Shown here: piece by piece, positions 1-7,700 of the stretch | Layout: each line of letters opens with the position of its first letter | How positions within the stretch are numbered: the first letter of the stretch is position 1 | DNA from: Lachnospiraceae bacterium | Lineage (GTDB): Bacteria > Bacillota_A > Clostridia > Lachnospirales > Lachnospiraceae | Assembly: GCA_017996675.1 (NCBI GenBank) | Contig: JAGOGN010000023.1 | Coordinates: 1 to 14,033, forward strand | Direction of reading: 5' to 3' | Length of the DNA stretch: 14,033 nucleotides | Made by a program: the position numbers and the translations under genes | Notes under the pieces: model-generated | What the model saw: the letters and a program-made list of their open reading frames with translations, nothing else | The model's database searches: none | Told to the model about the DNA's origin: nothing

Positions 1-833
1 CCACTAGCTAAATTCATTCCATAAGCGCTAAATATCATGGTTGGTATTGCCATTACAATGGTAATGATTGCAAGAAATTTCATGACAATATTTAAATTAT
101 TGGAAATAACAGAAGCAAATGCATCCATTGTTCCACTTAAAATACCAGTATAAATATTAGCCATTTCGATAGCCTGCTTATTTTCTACGATTACATCTTC
201 CAGTAAATCCGAATCTTCTGGATACTGCTTAATGACTTCATTTCGAAGTAATTTTTCTAAAACCACTTCATTTGATCTTAATGCTGTTGTAAAGTAAACC
301 AAACTCTTTTCCAACTTCAAAAGTTCAATCAATTCTCTGTTTTGTGTGGAACGATGCAATTCATTTTCTACTTCTTCGCTCTTCTTATCAATGGTGCGAA
401 GGTACTGTAGGTAAAGTGTTGCAATGCGATAAAGCACTTGTAAGATAAATCTGGATTTCATATTAGTGTGAAAATCTCGTACTCGTCCAGTTTCAAATGC
501 CTTTAAAACAGGTGTTTCTTCTCCACATACTGTCACAACTGACTTTTTGGTTATAAAGATAGATAGTGGGATCGTATTATATAATTCCTTCTCATTATCC
601 GCTTCAATAGTTGGAATATTTACAAGGATCATCGTATAGTTATCTTCCACTTCGATTCGTGATCGCTCATCTAAGTCCAATGCTGCTCGTAAATCATCCA
701 CATCAATTTCATAAAGTTCCGCAATCGTCCTGATTTCGGACATTCCAGGTGCAGTCATACTGACCCAGCATCCCTCCTGCGCCTGTTCTATTTCCTGAAT
801 CTTTCCATCAAATGTTTTGAAAAAATTAGTCAT
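1..833 (-). CDS. CorA-family divalent metal ion (Mg2+/Co2+) transporter, partial (C-terminus beyond window)
   Basis: The first 277 residues are present and the reading frame runs off the left edge of the window. CorA proteins are pentameric channels that bring Mg2+ (some Co2+ or Ni2+) across the cytoplasmic membrane. What is seen: a soluble alpha/beta N-terminal region (about 1-120), a long charged helical region (about 125-245) as in the CorA stalk, then a hydrophobic segment (about 250-270) ending in the signature YGMN at 271-274, which forms the pore-mouth selectivity loop. The second membrane helix, expected about 10 residues later, lies outside. The ATG at 833-831 follows a GGAAAGGCAGGTG purine-rich ribosome binding site. 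It lies 53 bases after the MATE stop; I see no convincing promoter or Mg2+ riboswitch in that gap, so read-through from upstream is likely. The family call is firm; the exact metal is not known, so no symbol is given. Confidence 0.93.
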   Translation of the reverse strand, partial: MTNFFKTFDGKIQEIEQAQEGCWVSMTAPGMSEIRTIAELYEIDVDDLRAALDLDERSRIEVEDNYTMILVNIPTIEADNEKELYNTIPLSIFITKKSVVTVCGEETPVLKAFETGRVRDFHTNMKSRFILQVLYRIATLYLQYLRTIDKKSEEVENELHRSTQNRELIELLKLEKSLVYFTTALRSNEVVLEKLLRNEVIKQYPEDSDLLEDVIVENKQAIEMANIYTGILSGTMDAFASVISNNLNIVMKFLAIITIVMAIPTMIFSAYGMNLAS

Positions 834-886
834 ACCACACCTGCCTTTCCTTACACCGTCACTTGCAACTACTCTATGATGGTCGC

Positions 887-2308
887 CTATTCATTCTTTT
901 TTTTATTTTGTAATTCCTCATTTCCACAACTTACATGATATTCAATCGCTTCATTTAGCTTGAGTTTTCGTTTTCCAACCCGAATCCAACGCCCTTTATG
1001 ATAATACCAGATATATAAACTAGAAGCCACGATCCATGCAATTGGATATGCAGCCATTAATGTGAGAAGATTTGGAATGTATTTCATTGCAATTCCAAGC
1101 CACACAATTCGAAGTCCACACACGCCTAAAGTGGTAATTAATGTTGGTACAAACACCGTACCAGCCCCTCGTATCGTTCCAGAATATATTTCAATTGGAA
1201 TAAATGTGATATAAATTGGTGCAAAACAGCGAATCATATAAACACCAATTTTTAAAACAGCCTCATCACCAGTAAACATCAATAAAAACGGATGAGCAAA
1301 AATCAGGTAAATGGAAGACAAAATCAACGTAAATAACGCTGTAATTTTTAATCCAGTAAGATTTCCCTGCTTCATTCGGTCCAATTTTCCTGCGCCAAAA
1401 TTCTGTCCTGCAAAAGTAGTCACTGCAATTCCCATCGCATTTACGATCATCCAAAATAGGAAGTCAACTCGACCATATGCGGTCCATGCAGCTATCGTAT
1501 CTGTTCCAAAATCGTTAATATATCCTTGAATAATCATATTGGAAACGGTATACATGATGGACTGTACTCCAATTGGAATTCCAATTCTAATAATACTTTT
1601 CAGTATTCTTGGATCAAGCTTAATTTGACTAAAATGCAGCTGATAGGACTGTCCCTTTGCTTTCATCAAATACACAATAACTAAAATAGCACTCAGACAC
1701 TGTGCAAGATCTGTTGCAATTGCCGCTCCAATTACACCCATGTCAAATCCAACAACAAATAAGAAATCAAGAACGATATTGGCAAAGCAAGCTACAATCA
1801 AAAAATAAAGCGGCCTCTTTGAATCACCAATTGCCCTTAATATTCCAGTTCCAATATTGTAGACCAAGCAAGGAATTGCACCATAAAAATAATATTTTGT
1901 ATAATCATAGGATTGCTGAAAAATATCTCCTGGCGTGTTCATCCATTGTAAGATTGTAGGTGCAGCCAAAATACCAGCCACCATTACAATCGCGCCCCCG
2001 ACTACTGCCAAAATAATGGAGGTATGAACCGTTTTCGACACACCCTTATCTTCTTTCGCGCCAAAAAATTGTGCAATTACAACTCCTGCTCCGCTAGAAA
2101 TTCCCATGAAAAATCCAATTAATAAATTGATAAAAACGCCTGTATTTCCAACAGCTGCTAATGCTTCTTTTCCTACAAATCTGCCAACAATAATTGCATC
2201 TACTGTAGAATACAGTTGTTGAAACAGACTTCCAATCATAATTGGAAAGAAAAAAATCAGCAACTGCTTCCAAATGACACCTTTTGTAATATTTAGTTCT
2301 TTTCCCAT
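887..2308 (-). CDS. MATE-family multidrug/cation efflux transporter
   Basis: A 473-residue polytopic membrane protein, the usual size for MATE exporters, which expel drugs or metabolites in exchange for Na+ or H+. Two homologous halves are visible: the first has FPIMIGSLFQQLYSTVDAII (21-40), AQFFGAKE (79-86) and LRAIGDSKRP (157-166); the second repeats the pattern with AGQNFGAGK (300-308) and TIRGAGTVFVP (378-388). About 12 hydrophobic helices fit the family. The tail after residue 440 is basic and cytoplasmic. The frame is open 12 codons further upstream (to 2344), but the ATG at 2308 is preferred: it has AGGAG five bases ahead, and the upstream gene stops just 2 bases before it. The substrate cannot be told from sequence; by general resemblance it is closer to NorM/DinF-type bacterial MATEs than to a named system. 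Confidence 0.93.
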   Translation of the reverse strand: MGKELNITKGVIWKQLLIFFFPIMIGSLFQQLYSTVDAIIVGRFVGKEALAAVGNTGVFINLLIGFFMGISSGAGVVIAQFFGAKEDKGVSKTVHTSIILAVVGGAIVMVAGILAAPTILQWMNTPGDIFQQSYDYTKYYFYGAIPCLVYNIGTGILRAIGDSKRPLYFLIVACFANIVLDFLFVVGFDMGVIGAAIATDLAQCLSAILVIVYLMKAKGQSYQLHFSQIKLDPRILKSIIRIGIPIGVQSIMYTVSNMIIQGYINDFGTDTIAAWTAYGRVDFLFWMIVNAMGIAVTTFAGQNFGAGKLDRMKQGNLTGLKITALFTLILSSIYLIFAHPFLLMFTGDEAVLKIGVYMIRCFAPIYITFIPIEIYSGTIRGAGTVFVPTLITTLGVCGLRIVWLGIAMKYIPNLLTLMAAYPIAWIVASSLYIWYYHKGRWIRVGKRKLKLNEAIEYHVSCGNEELQNKKKNE

Positions 2309-2310
2309 AC

Positions 2311-2778
2311 TTACTCCTGCTTTTTCTTTTCTATTGTAGAACAAATATCCGATTTCCCACAGTTCGCACAGTCTCCGGTCCCTTCACATCCGACCTTTCG
2401 TGTTGGTCTACCATCAAATCGTGTGGTAAAACTATAAAATTTCCACATAGCAAGTAAAAGCAAAGCCATACCAAATGCCTTCGTGATCATCAGTGGGTAA
2501 CTTTTCGCATGAAAAGCTACTGGTATTTTTAACAATAATGTTCCCAACAAACTATATCCTAATAAACGAATCTGAGCTTTCCACAGATAAGCCTTTTCTT
2601 TATAGACTGCTTGTACCACCCAACCATCCCAAAAAATAAAACTTCCTGTAATCATCATGGCACCAGCAAAATGAATGATTGGTCGTAAATCCTGAAACTG
2701 TATTGACAGACACACGATTCCAAATCCAATCAAAAAACATATTCCACTAATTATTTGCTGTTTTCTATTTTTTTTCAT
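2311..2778 (-). CDS. Uncharacterised four-helix membrane protein with CX5CX2CX5C tail
   Basis: A 155-residue protein I do not recognise. Hydrophobic segments near residues 8-26, 34-50, 72-89 and 97-113 suggest four membrane helices. The basic N-terminus (KKNRK), the basic loop between helices 2 and 3 (about 60-71) and the basic C-terminal region suggest that both ends are cytoplasmic. The tail has four cysteines at 131, 137, 140 and 146, spaced symmetrically (5, 2, 5), as could bind zinc or an iron-sulfur cluster; this is inference. A fifth and sixth cysteine (14, 23) lie in helix 1. The start ATG is preceded by GAGG, with the TAA of the foldase gene between them, and its own stop is 2 bases before the MATE ATG. 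The arrangement suggests co-translation with both neighbours. The start is followed by a run of eight A (MKKN). Confidence 0.8.
   Translation of the reverse strand: MKKNRKQQIISGICFLIGFGIVCLSIQFQDLRPIIHFAGAMMITGSFIFWDGWVVQAVYKEKAYLWKAQIRLLGYSLLGTLLLKIPVAFHAKSYPLMITKAFGMALLLLAMWKFYSFTTRFDGRPTRKVGCEGTGDCANCGKSDICSTIEKKKQE
2314..2318 (-). promoter_or_regulatory. Ribosome binding site fixing the MATE start
   Basis: AGGAG on the minus strand, five bases before the ATG at 2308. It overlaps the last codons of the upstream membrane-protein gene, whose TAA lies between this site and the ATG. It argues against the longer upstream start at 2344. Confidence 0.75.
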
Positions 2779-2780
2779 CT

Positions 2781-3785
2781 TTACCTCGATTTCTTCAATT
2801 CCCCTAAATACTTGTCAAATATCTGGAAAAACTGTTCCGTTTTAATAGCCTCGGAATAATGGAGCTTATAATCATCCCATAAAGCATCATTTAAATTTGC
2901 CTTCACTTTCTGTGAAAAGTCTTCATAAACATTGTCAAATGCTGTTCTTGCTCTGTTTTGTACAATTACAATTTTATTTGCATCTGTTTTTTCTTTATCA
3001 AATTTATCGAGTACTTTATAAAAATAAAATTTCTTTTCTGCTTCAATACAAGGGCTAATCTGATCATTGTCCATTGTAAAGATCGTTCTTTCCACGTTGG
3101 AAGGAACCTCCGTTCTAGAAACAAATGTTTCAATCTGCTGCTGTTCATTATACAAGTTAGCTAAAGAAGTAAAATCGGTTCCCTGTTCCAGCTTTTCGCT
3201 GATTTTCGATGCTTTAGTACTACTTGACACTACGATCTGCATCACATGCATGATTCTGGCGTCATCATCGCTAACTTCTTCGTTCACCCCAACTGTTAAC
3301 TCAGAGTATAATTTTGTCGAGAGCGCATATTTTCCATAAAGCTTTCGAATATCATCTTTATTGATCTTAAGCTCACTGATTTCTTCTTTGCTCAGCGAAT
3401 CATAATACTGGGTACTCGCCTCTTCCACCTGCTTATCCTCAGCGGAAGATAGCTGCACTTTTCTCTCTTTTGCAAGTAAATTCATACAAGTCATTTTGGA
3501 AAGCTGATTCAGTGCTGTATCTTTTATATATGCTTCTAAAGAATACTCCGAAGTCGAAGCCGAACGGCTCCAAAGTTCTTTCCCATAAGAATTCAGGTAT
3601 AAATTACGATAATTAGCCATAATAATGTTAATTTCTCCGATTGTACAGACCTCATCGTCCATTTTAAACACCTGATTTGAAGCAAACGCTCCTGTCCATA
3701 CAACTTTAGTCTTTCCAAATGAACATCCACACAGACTGATTATAATGCTGATACATAAGAGTATCAGGGTCATTTTTCTCCTCAT
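2781..3785 (-). CDS. PpiC/PrsA-like peptidyl-prolyl isomerase lipoprotein (degenerate active site)
   Basis: A 334-residue predicted extracytoplasmic lipoprotein. Signal peptide: MRRK, a hydrophobic core, then lipobox LCGC with Cys21 as the lipidated residue. The middle (about 80-170) is helical, like the SurA/PrsA N-terminal chaperone domain. Residues about 176-262 match a parvulin rotamase domain: ARIMHV at its start, KISEKLEQGTDFTSLANLYN, and QISPCIEAEKKFYFYKVLD at its end. The first active-site histidine is kept (His180), but the second, normally in a YHII-type motif, is replaced by aromatic residues (FYFYKV). The expected GGxLG loop is also absent. It may therefore act as a holdase or foldase rather than an isomerase. 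Start choice: the ATG at 3785 has GGAGG 3 bases ahead and gives a good signal peptide; a GTG at 3797 overlapping the upstream stop (TAGTG) would add four residues and is the alternative. Confidence 0.85.
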   Translation of the reverse strand: MRRKMTLILLCISIIISLCGCSFGKTKVVWTGAFASNQVFKMDDEVCTIGEINIIMANYRNLYLNSYGKELWSRSASTSEYSLEAYIKDTALNQLSKMTCMNLLAKERKVQLSSAEDKQVEEASTQYYDSLSKEEISELKINKDDIRKLYGKYALSTKLYSELTVGVNEEVSDDDARIMHVMQIVVSSSTKASKISEKLEQGTDFTSLANLYNEQQQIETFVSRTEVPSNVERTIFTMDNDQISPCIEAEKKFYFYKVLDKFDKEKTDANKIVIVQNRARTAFDNVYEDFSQKVKANLNDALWDDYKLHYSEAIKTEQFFQIFDKYLGELKKSR

Positions 3786-3796
3786 GTTCCTCCACA

Positions 3797-4054
3797 CTAG
3801 CCTTCCACAACTAAAAATCCTACTCCCGGTATTACAAACACCTCTTCTGCTTCTAGAAGTTCTTCATTCGTCATTCCTTCTACATCCATACCTGCATCAT
3901 CTAGGTACTCACGAACCTGATCCATCGTATTACAAATCTGAGCCATGCATTCTTCTAAAAATTCTCCTGCATCCTCTTCATTATCAAATATTTTTTTTCC
4001 TAATAATTTCTCCTGCTGATCCAGAAAAATTTGGATAATTTTTTCTTCAAACAT
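3797..4054 (-). CDS. Small acidic conserved-looking protein of unknown function
   Basis: An 85-residue protein, strongly acidic (23 Asp/Glu against 5 Lys/Arg by count), with no signal peptide or membrane helix. Its first two thirds look helical (IIQIFLDQQEKLLGKKIF, then a Glu/Asp-rich stretch with Cys36 and Cys41), and it ends in a short beta-like hydrophobic segment (VFVIPGVGFLVVEG). The ATG has a clear AGGAG seven bases ahead, which makes it a real gene. It starts 18 bases after the maf stop and its TAG overlaps a possible GTG start of the foldase gene. I cannot name a function. An adaptor or regulatory role for a neighbouring product is a guess only. Confidence 0.78.
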   Translation of the reverse strand: MFEEKIIQIFLDQQEKLLGKKIFDNEEDAGEFLEECMAQICNTMDQVREYLDDAGMDVEGMTNEELLEAEEVFVIPGVGFLVVEG

Positions 4055-4072
4055 CTTTATTCTCCTTTTCGA

Positions 4073-4681
4073 TTACAATAATTTTTCGATTGCACGAATA
4101 CCCTGCCAAAGTCGTCCAATTGGTAATCCAACGACTGTATTATATTCTCCCTCAATTGGCCCCACATGACGGGCAAATCGCCCCTGAATCCCATACGCAC
4201 CTGCTTTATCCATTGCTTCACCAGTTTGAATATAATCTGTAATATCTTGTTCAGTCATTGGATATACATGCACTTTTGTTTCCTCAGCAAATCGATCTAC
4301 AACGATTGCCTGACGATCTTTCATCATAATCAAACAAACACCTGTAAAAACAGAATGAACTTTTCCGGAAAGACTTCGAAGCATCCTTGCTGCCTCTTCT
4401 TCACTACCTGGTTTGCCTAATATGATTCCCTCATTCACAACAACCGTATCTGCACCAATCACAAGTTTGCCGTCTTTCGCAAGCGTATCTTCCAAAAGAA
4501 TTCGGTCTGACACTTCCATCGCTTTCATTTCCGCCAGATTCATTACAACTTCCTTTGGTGAATTTCCACTGATCACTTCTTCACCTGTAGCTGGGATCAC
4601 TTGAAACTCTAGTCCTAATTGTTGCAACAATTCTTTTCTTCTTGGTGATTGTGATGCAAGAATGATTTCTTCTATTCTCAT
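4073..4681 (-). CDS. maf: Maf family nucleoside triphosphate pyrophosphatase
   Basis: Maf proteins are cytosolic house-cleaning enzymes that hydrolyse non-canonical or selected nucleoside triphosphates (dTTP, UTP or modified bases) to the monophosphate and pyrophosphate; in some bacteria they affect septum formation. The 202-residue length is normal. Signatures: ILASQSPRRKELL (7-19, the substrate and phosphate-binding loop), GADTVV (76-81, with the catalytic Asp78), GKP (89-91), SGKVHSVFTGV (105-115), KAGAYGIQG (159-167) and IEGEYNTVVGLP (176-187). The ATG follows AGGGG by 8 bases. It begins 35 bases after the addA stop and about 28 bases after the predicted start of transcription from the promoter on that stop codon, so it probably heads its own transcription unit. 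It is not beside mreBCD or radC, its common partners in other Firmicutes. Confidence 0.95.
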   Translation of the reverse strand: MRIEEIILASQSPRRKELLQQLGLEFQVIPATGEEVISGNSPKEVVMNLAEMKAMEVSDRILLEDTLAKDGKLVIGADTVVVNEGIILGKPGSEEEAARMLRSLSGKVHSVFTGVCLIMMKDRQAIVVDRFAEETKVHVYPMTEQDITDYIQTGEAMDKAGAYGIQGRFARHVGPIEGEYNTVVGLPIGRLWQGIRAIEKLL

Positions 4682-4715
4682 GATTGCTTCCCCTTAGCTT
4701 TTTTTGTCTTGTTTA

Positions 4716-4744
4716 ATTATAGAATTAACACTGTCTTTTGTAAA
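4716..4744 (-). promoter_or_regulatory. Sigma-A type promoter for the maf-to-corA unit, embedded in the addA 3' end
   Basis: On the minus strand the -35 is TTTACA (4744-4739, five of six consensus bases) and the -10 is a perfect TATAAT (4721-4716), with the optimal 17-base spacer. The upstream flank is T-rich. The -10 covers the TAA stop of addA (4719-4717). Transcription would start near 4709, giving a leader of about 28 bases before maf. It is the best promoter match I found in the window; its activity is inferred from sequence only. Confidence 0.72.
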
Positions 4745-7700
4745 GAAAAAGAGTAGAGAATAACCTGCTTTACACTTTTGCTCGTCCCTCTCTCTAAAGC
4801 CATTTTATATAGCTCCATTTGTTTTTGATACCGTTTCACTAATTCCTCTTCGTTCTGAACATGATCCGTCTTGTAATCCACCAACGTCAGTTCTTGATTT
4901 TCTTCAAAATAAGCATCCATGATTCCCTGAACAAGAATTTTTGCATCACTATCGTTATCTATTCCTGCTTCCTTCGGACTTAGACCCATTACAAATGGCT
5001 GCTCTCGTACCAATTTATTTTGTTGTGAAGCTTCACACATACGCAATCCCAAATCACTGGTGCAAAAATCCAGAATTCGTTTCACCGACTGAAGTAAACT
5101 ATCTTTTTGCTCTTCTGATAATAATCCAGCACTATACTTACCTTGTATGTCTTCTTTTAACAAAGCTATTGATTCATCCTGATTCGAATTTGAAAGGATT
5201 GCATTTTGAGAGTAATCCAGCAATTCTAAATACCGGTGAATTGCAGTACCATAAAAAGCTCCCGCATTTTCCTTACGAATTCCACCTGCAAAATTAGGTA
5301 GAATAGAAGGCGAGGCTGCATCGTTTTGCAAAAATGGTGGTTTTATAAGTTCCATCTCCTCTTGGGCATATTGTGCCTCCATAAAATGATGTTTGATTTC
5401 AGAAACAGACATTTTTCCTTTTAATTCCAACTCATTTGTATAGGGATATTCATATAAAAATCGCTCATTTAATTCTTCAAATAGTTTCTTAGTTTCTGTT
5501 TGGACATTTGGTTCTTGTTGGAATACTTGTCGTTCTTTTTCTTCTGTATGGTTATTCATCTGAACAAGCAACTGTTCTGGATTGGGTTTTACAATTTGCA
5601 CCTTACAAGTTGCAGGATTTGAACATACAACAGGATAAATCCAATGTAGCGGTGATTTTGCATCTTTACGATCCATATAATTCATATCTTGTGAAAAAGC
5701 AATCTTTCGTTCCATTTTTTCCATAAAAGTCTCGAGTTTTTTCATTCCACCAATCAGATATAACTTTTCTTCTGCTCTCGTTAATGCAACATATAATATT
5801 CTTAATTCTTCCCCAATATTCTCGTTTCCAAGAAAATCTTTCATCAAATTTTTAGAAATTGTTTCTCTCTTAATTCTTCTCTCGCTATCGATATCTGCCA
5901 ACCCAACTCCTAGCGTTGGATGGACAATCAGAGTATCTCGCTTATCGGAAAGATTAAAATTCTTACCAAGATTTGCCACAATCACAATCGGAAATTCTAA
6001 ACCTTTACTTTTATGGGTACTCATTAATTTTACCACATTGTCGCCTTCTCCTGCCACAGACGCAGTGCCAAAATCAATCTCATATTTTTCCAATCGTTCC
6101 ATATATCGTAGAAAATGAAAGACCCCTTTATAACTGGTATTTTCAAACTGCTTCGCTTTTTCTACTAGCATCAGCAAATTCATTCTACGCAAATGACCCT
6201 TTGGCATAGCTGTCACACAATCCAGATAAAAAGTATCATCGAGAATCTTCTGAATCAATTCATGGATACTCAAAAAAACCGTTTGCTTTTGATAGAACTG
6301 AATTTGCTCAAAAAAAAGTGTCAGTTTATTAGAAAGTGCATCCGGAATCGTTTTTGTTTCCTGAATACATTCCAAAACACTTTGATAAAAGAATTTTCGA
6401 GGTGCTTCAGCCTTTATTTGAGCAAGTTCCTCTTTCGTAAAGTGATACATTTCCGATGTCATCACCGTTACCAATGGAATATCCTGCATAAAATTGTCAA
6501 TCAAATGCAACATTGCAATCATCGTTTGAATTTCCAAAGCAGAAAAATAGCCAGTTGTCAGCGATGAATACACCGGAATACGATATTCTTCCAACACTTC
6601 TTTTACTGGTTCTGCCCATTTAGACAGACTTCTGGATAAAACTACAATATCTGAAAATCGAGGTTTCCGTAATTGTTTTGTAACAGCGTCTGTTACATAA
6701 TCTTCTTCTAAAATTCTGTAGATCGTCTGTGCAATCACTAATCCCTCTTTTTGTGCTGCACTAGCAAGCTCTACTTCTACCTCCTGATCCACCAGTATCA
6801 GTTCACCTGTAAAATCAGTTTCCCCTTCATTTGGATAACTTGCTCCTGCCACCAACGCAGCATTCTTATCATACTCAATGCCACCAAGGTCGCGCTTCAT
6901 TATCTGAGAAAAAAGCATATTCACCAGCTTAATAACTTCATTTCGACTTCGAAAATTCTGATGTAAATTAATTCGTTGACCAGCTAAACTTCCTTCCTCA
7001 TCAACCGCATATCGATCATATTTATCCATAAATAATTCCGGTCTTGCAAGACGAAAACGATAAATACTCTGCTTCACATCCCCAACCATAAACACATTCT
7101 GCGGTTCCTGAAAGGAACGTGCAATAGAATTTAGGATAATTTCCTGAACAAGATTCGAGTCCTGATATTCATCAATCATAATGTATTGATATTGATCTCT
7201 TAATTTAAGTGCTGCATTACTTGGATTCTGAGTAATCGGGTCCACCAAAATTTCTAATGCAAAATGTTCCAAATCATTAAAATCAATAATATTACGTTTC
7301 TTCTTTTCTTCCTTATATGCTGTTGCGAATGAATTTGTAAGAAAAATTAGTTCTTTGACCATTTCCCCAGTTCTGGCTAATTGTTCTTCCACTCTCTCTG
7401 CGCTGGCAAAAAAATAATTCTCTATTAAATTTGTCACAAATTTTTTGATATCCGTACGAAGTTCTTTCACATATTCCCGGTTCTCATCTCCTTCGAAGGA
7501 GCGAACGGAACCTAACTTTGCAAAAGAATGTCCCATAGCAGCCTTTGAAAGTGATGGATAATCTGTACTGTTACATAGCAATTCAATCCCTTCCAAATCG
7601 TTTTGTAACGTTGCCGCATACTTGTCGAGGCGAACATCTTCCGAACAAATTTCAAGTCCGTTCAGAATCATACTTTTTGCGTGCTTTAATTCATTCATCA

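Noticed and set aside
834..886. 53-base gap between MATE and corA, checked for promoter, terminator or Mg2+ riboswitch
   Set aside because: There is no paired -35/-10, no stable hairpin with a T run, and it is far too short for an M-box riboswitch.
1571..1586. Perfect 16-base palindrome AATTGGAATTCCAATT
   Set aside because: It encodes Ile-Gly-Ile-Pro-Ile-Gly in the MATE protein, a naturally symmetric codon string, and the site has no regulatory position.
2814..2819. Perfect TTGACA on the minus strand upstream of the membrane-protein gene
   Set aside because: No acceptable -10 hexamer lies 15-19 bases downstream. Other TTGACA copies inside addA, addB, prfA and the foldase gene also lack one.
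3991..3998. Eight-base A/T runs (also near 2768, 10324 and 11848) as possible slippage or phase-variation sites
   Set aside because: All the frames are intact, the runs encode common Lys-Lys or Phe-Phe pairs, and such runs are expected in AT-rich coding DNA.
6193..6567. 124-residue plus-strand open frame, with others of 60-120 residues opposite addA, addB and rpoN
   Set aside because: All are opposite well-supported genes, have no family match that I recognise and no good ribosome site noted; they are shadows.
7488..7501. Perfect 14-base palindrome CTCCTTCGAAGGAG inside addA
   Set aside because: It is mid-gene, makes only a short stem with a tight loop, and lacks a following T run.
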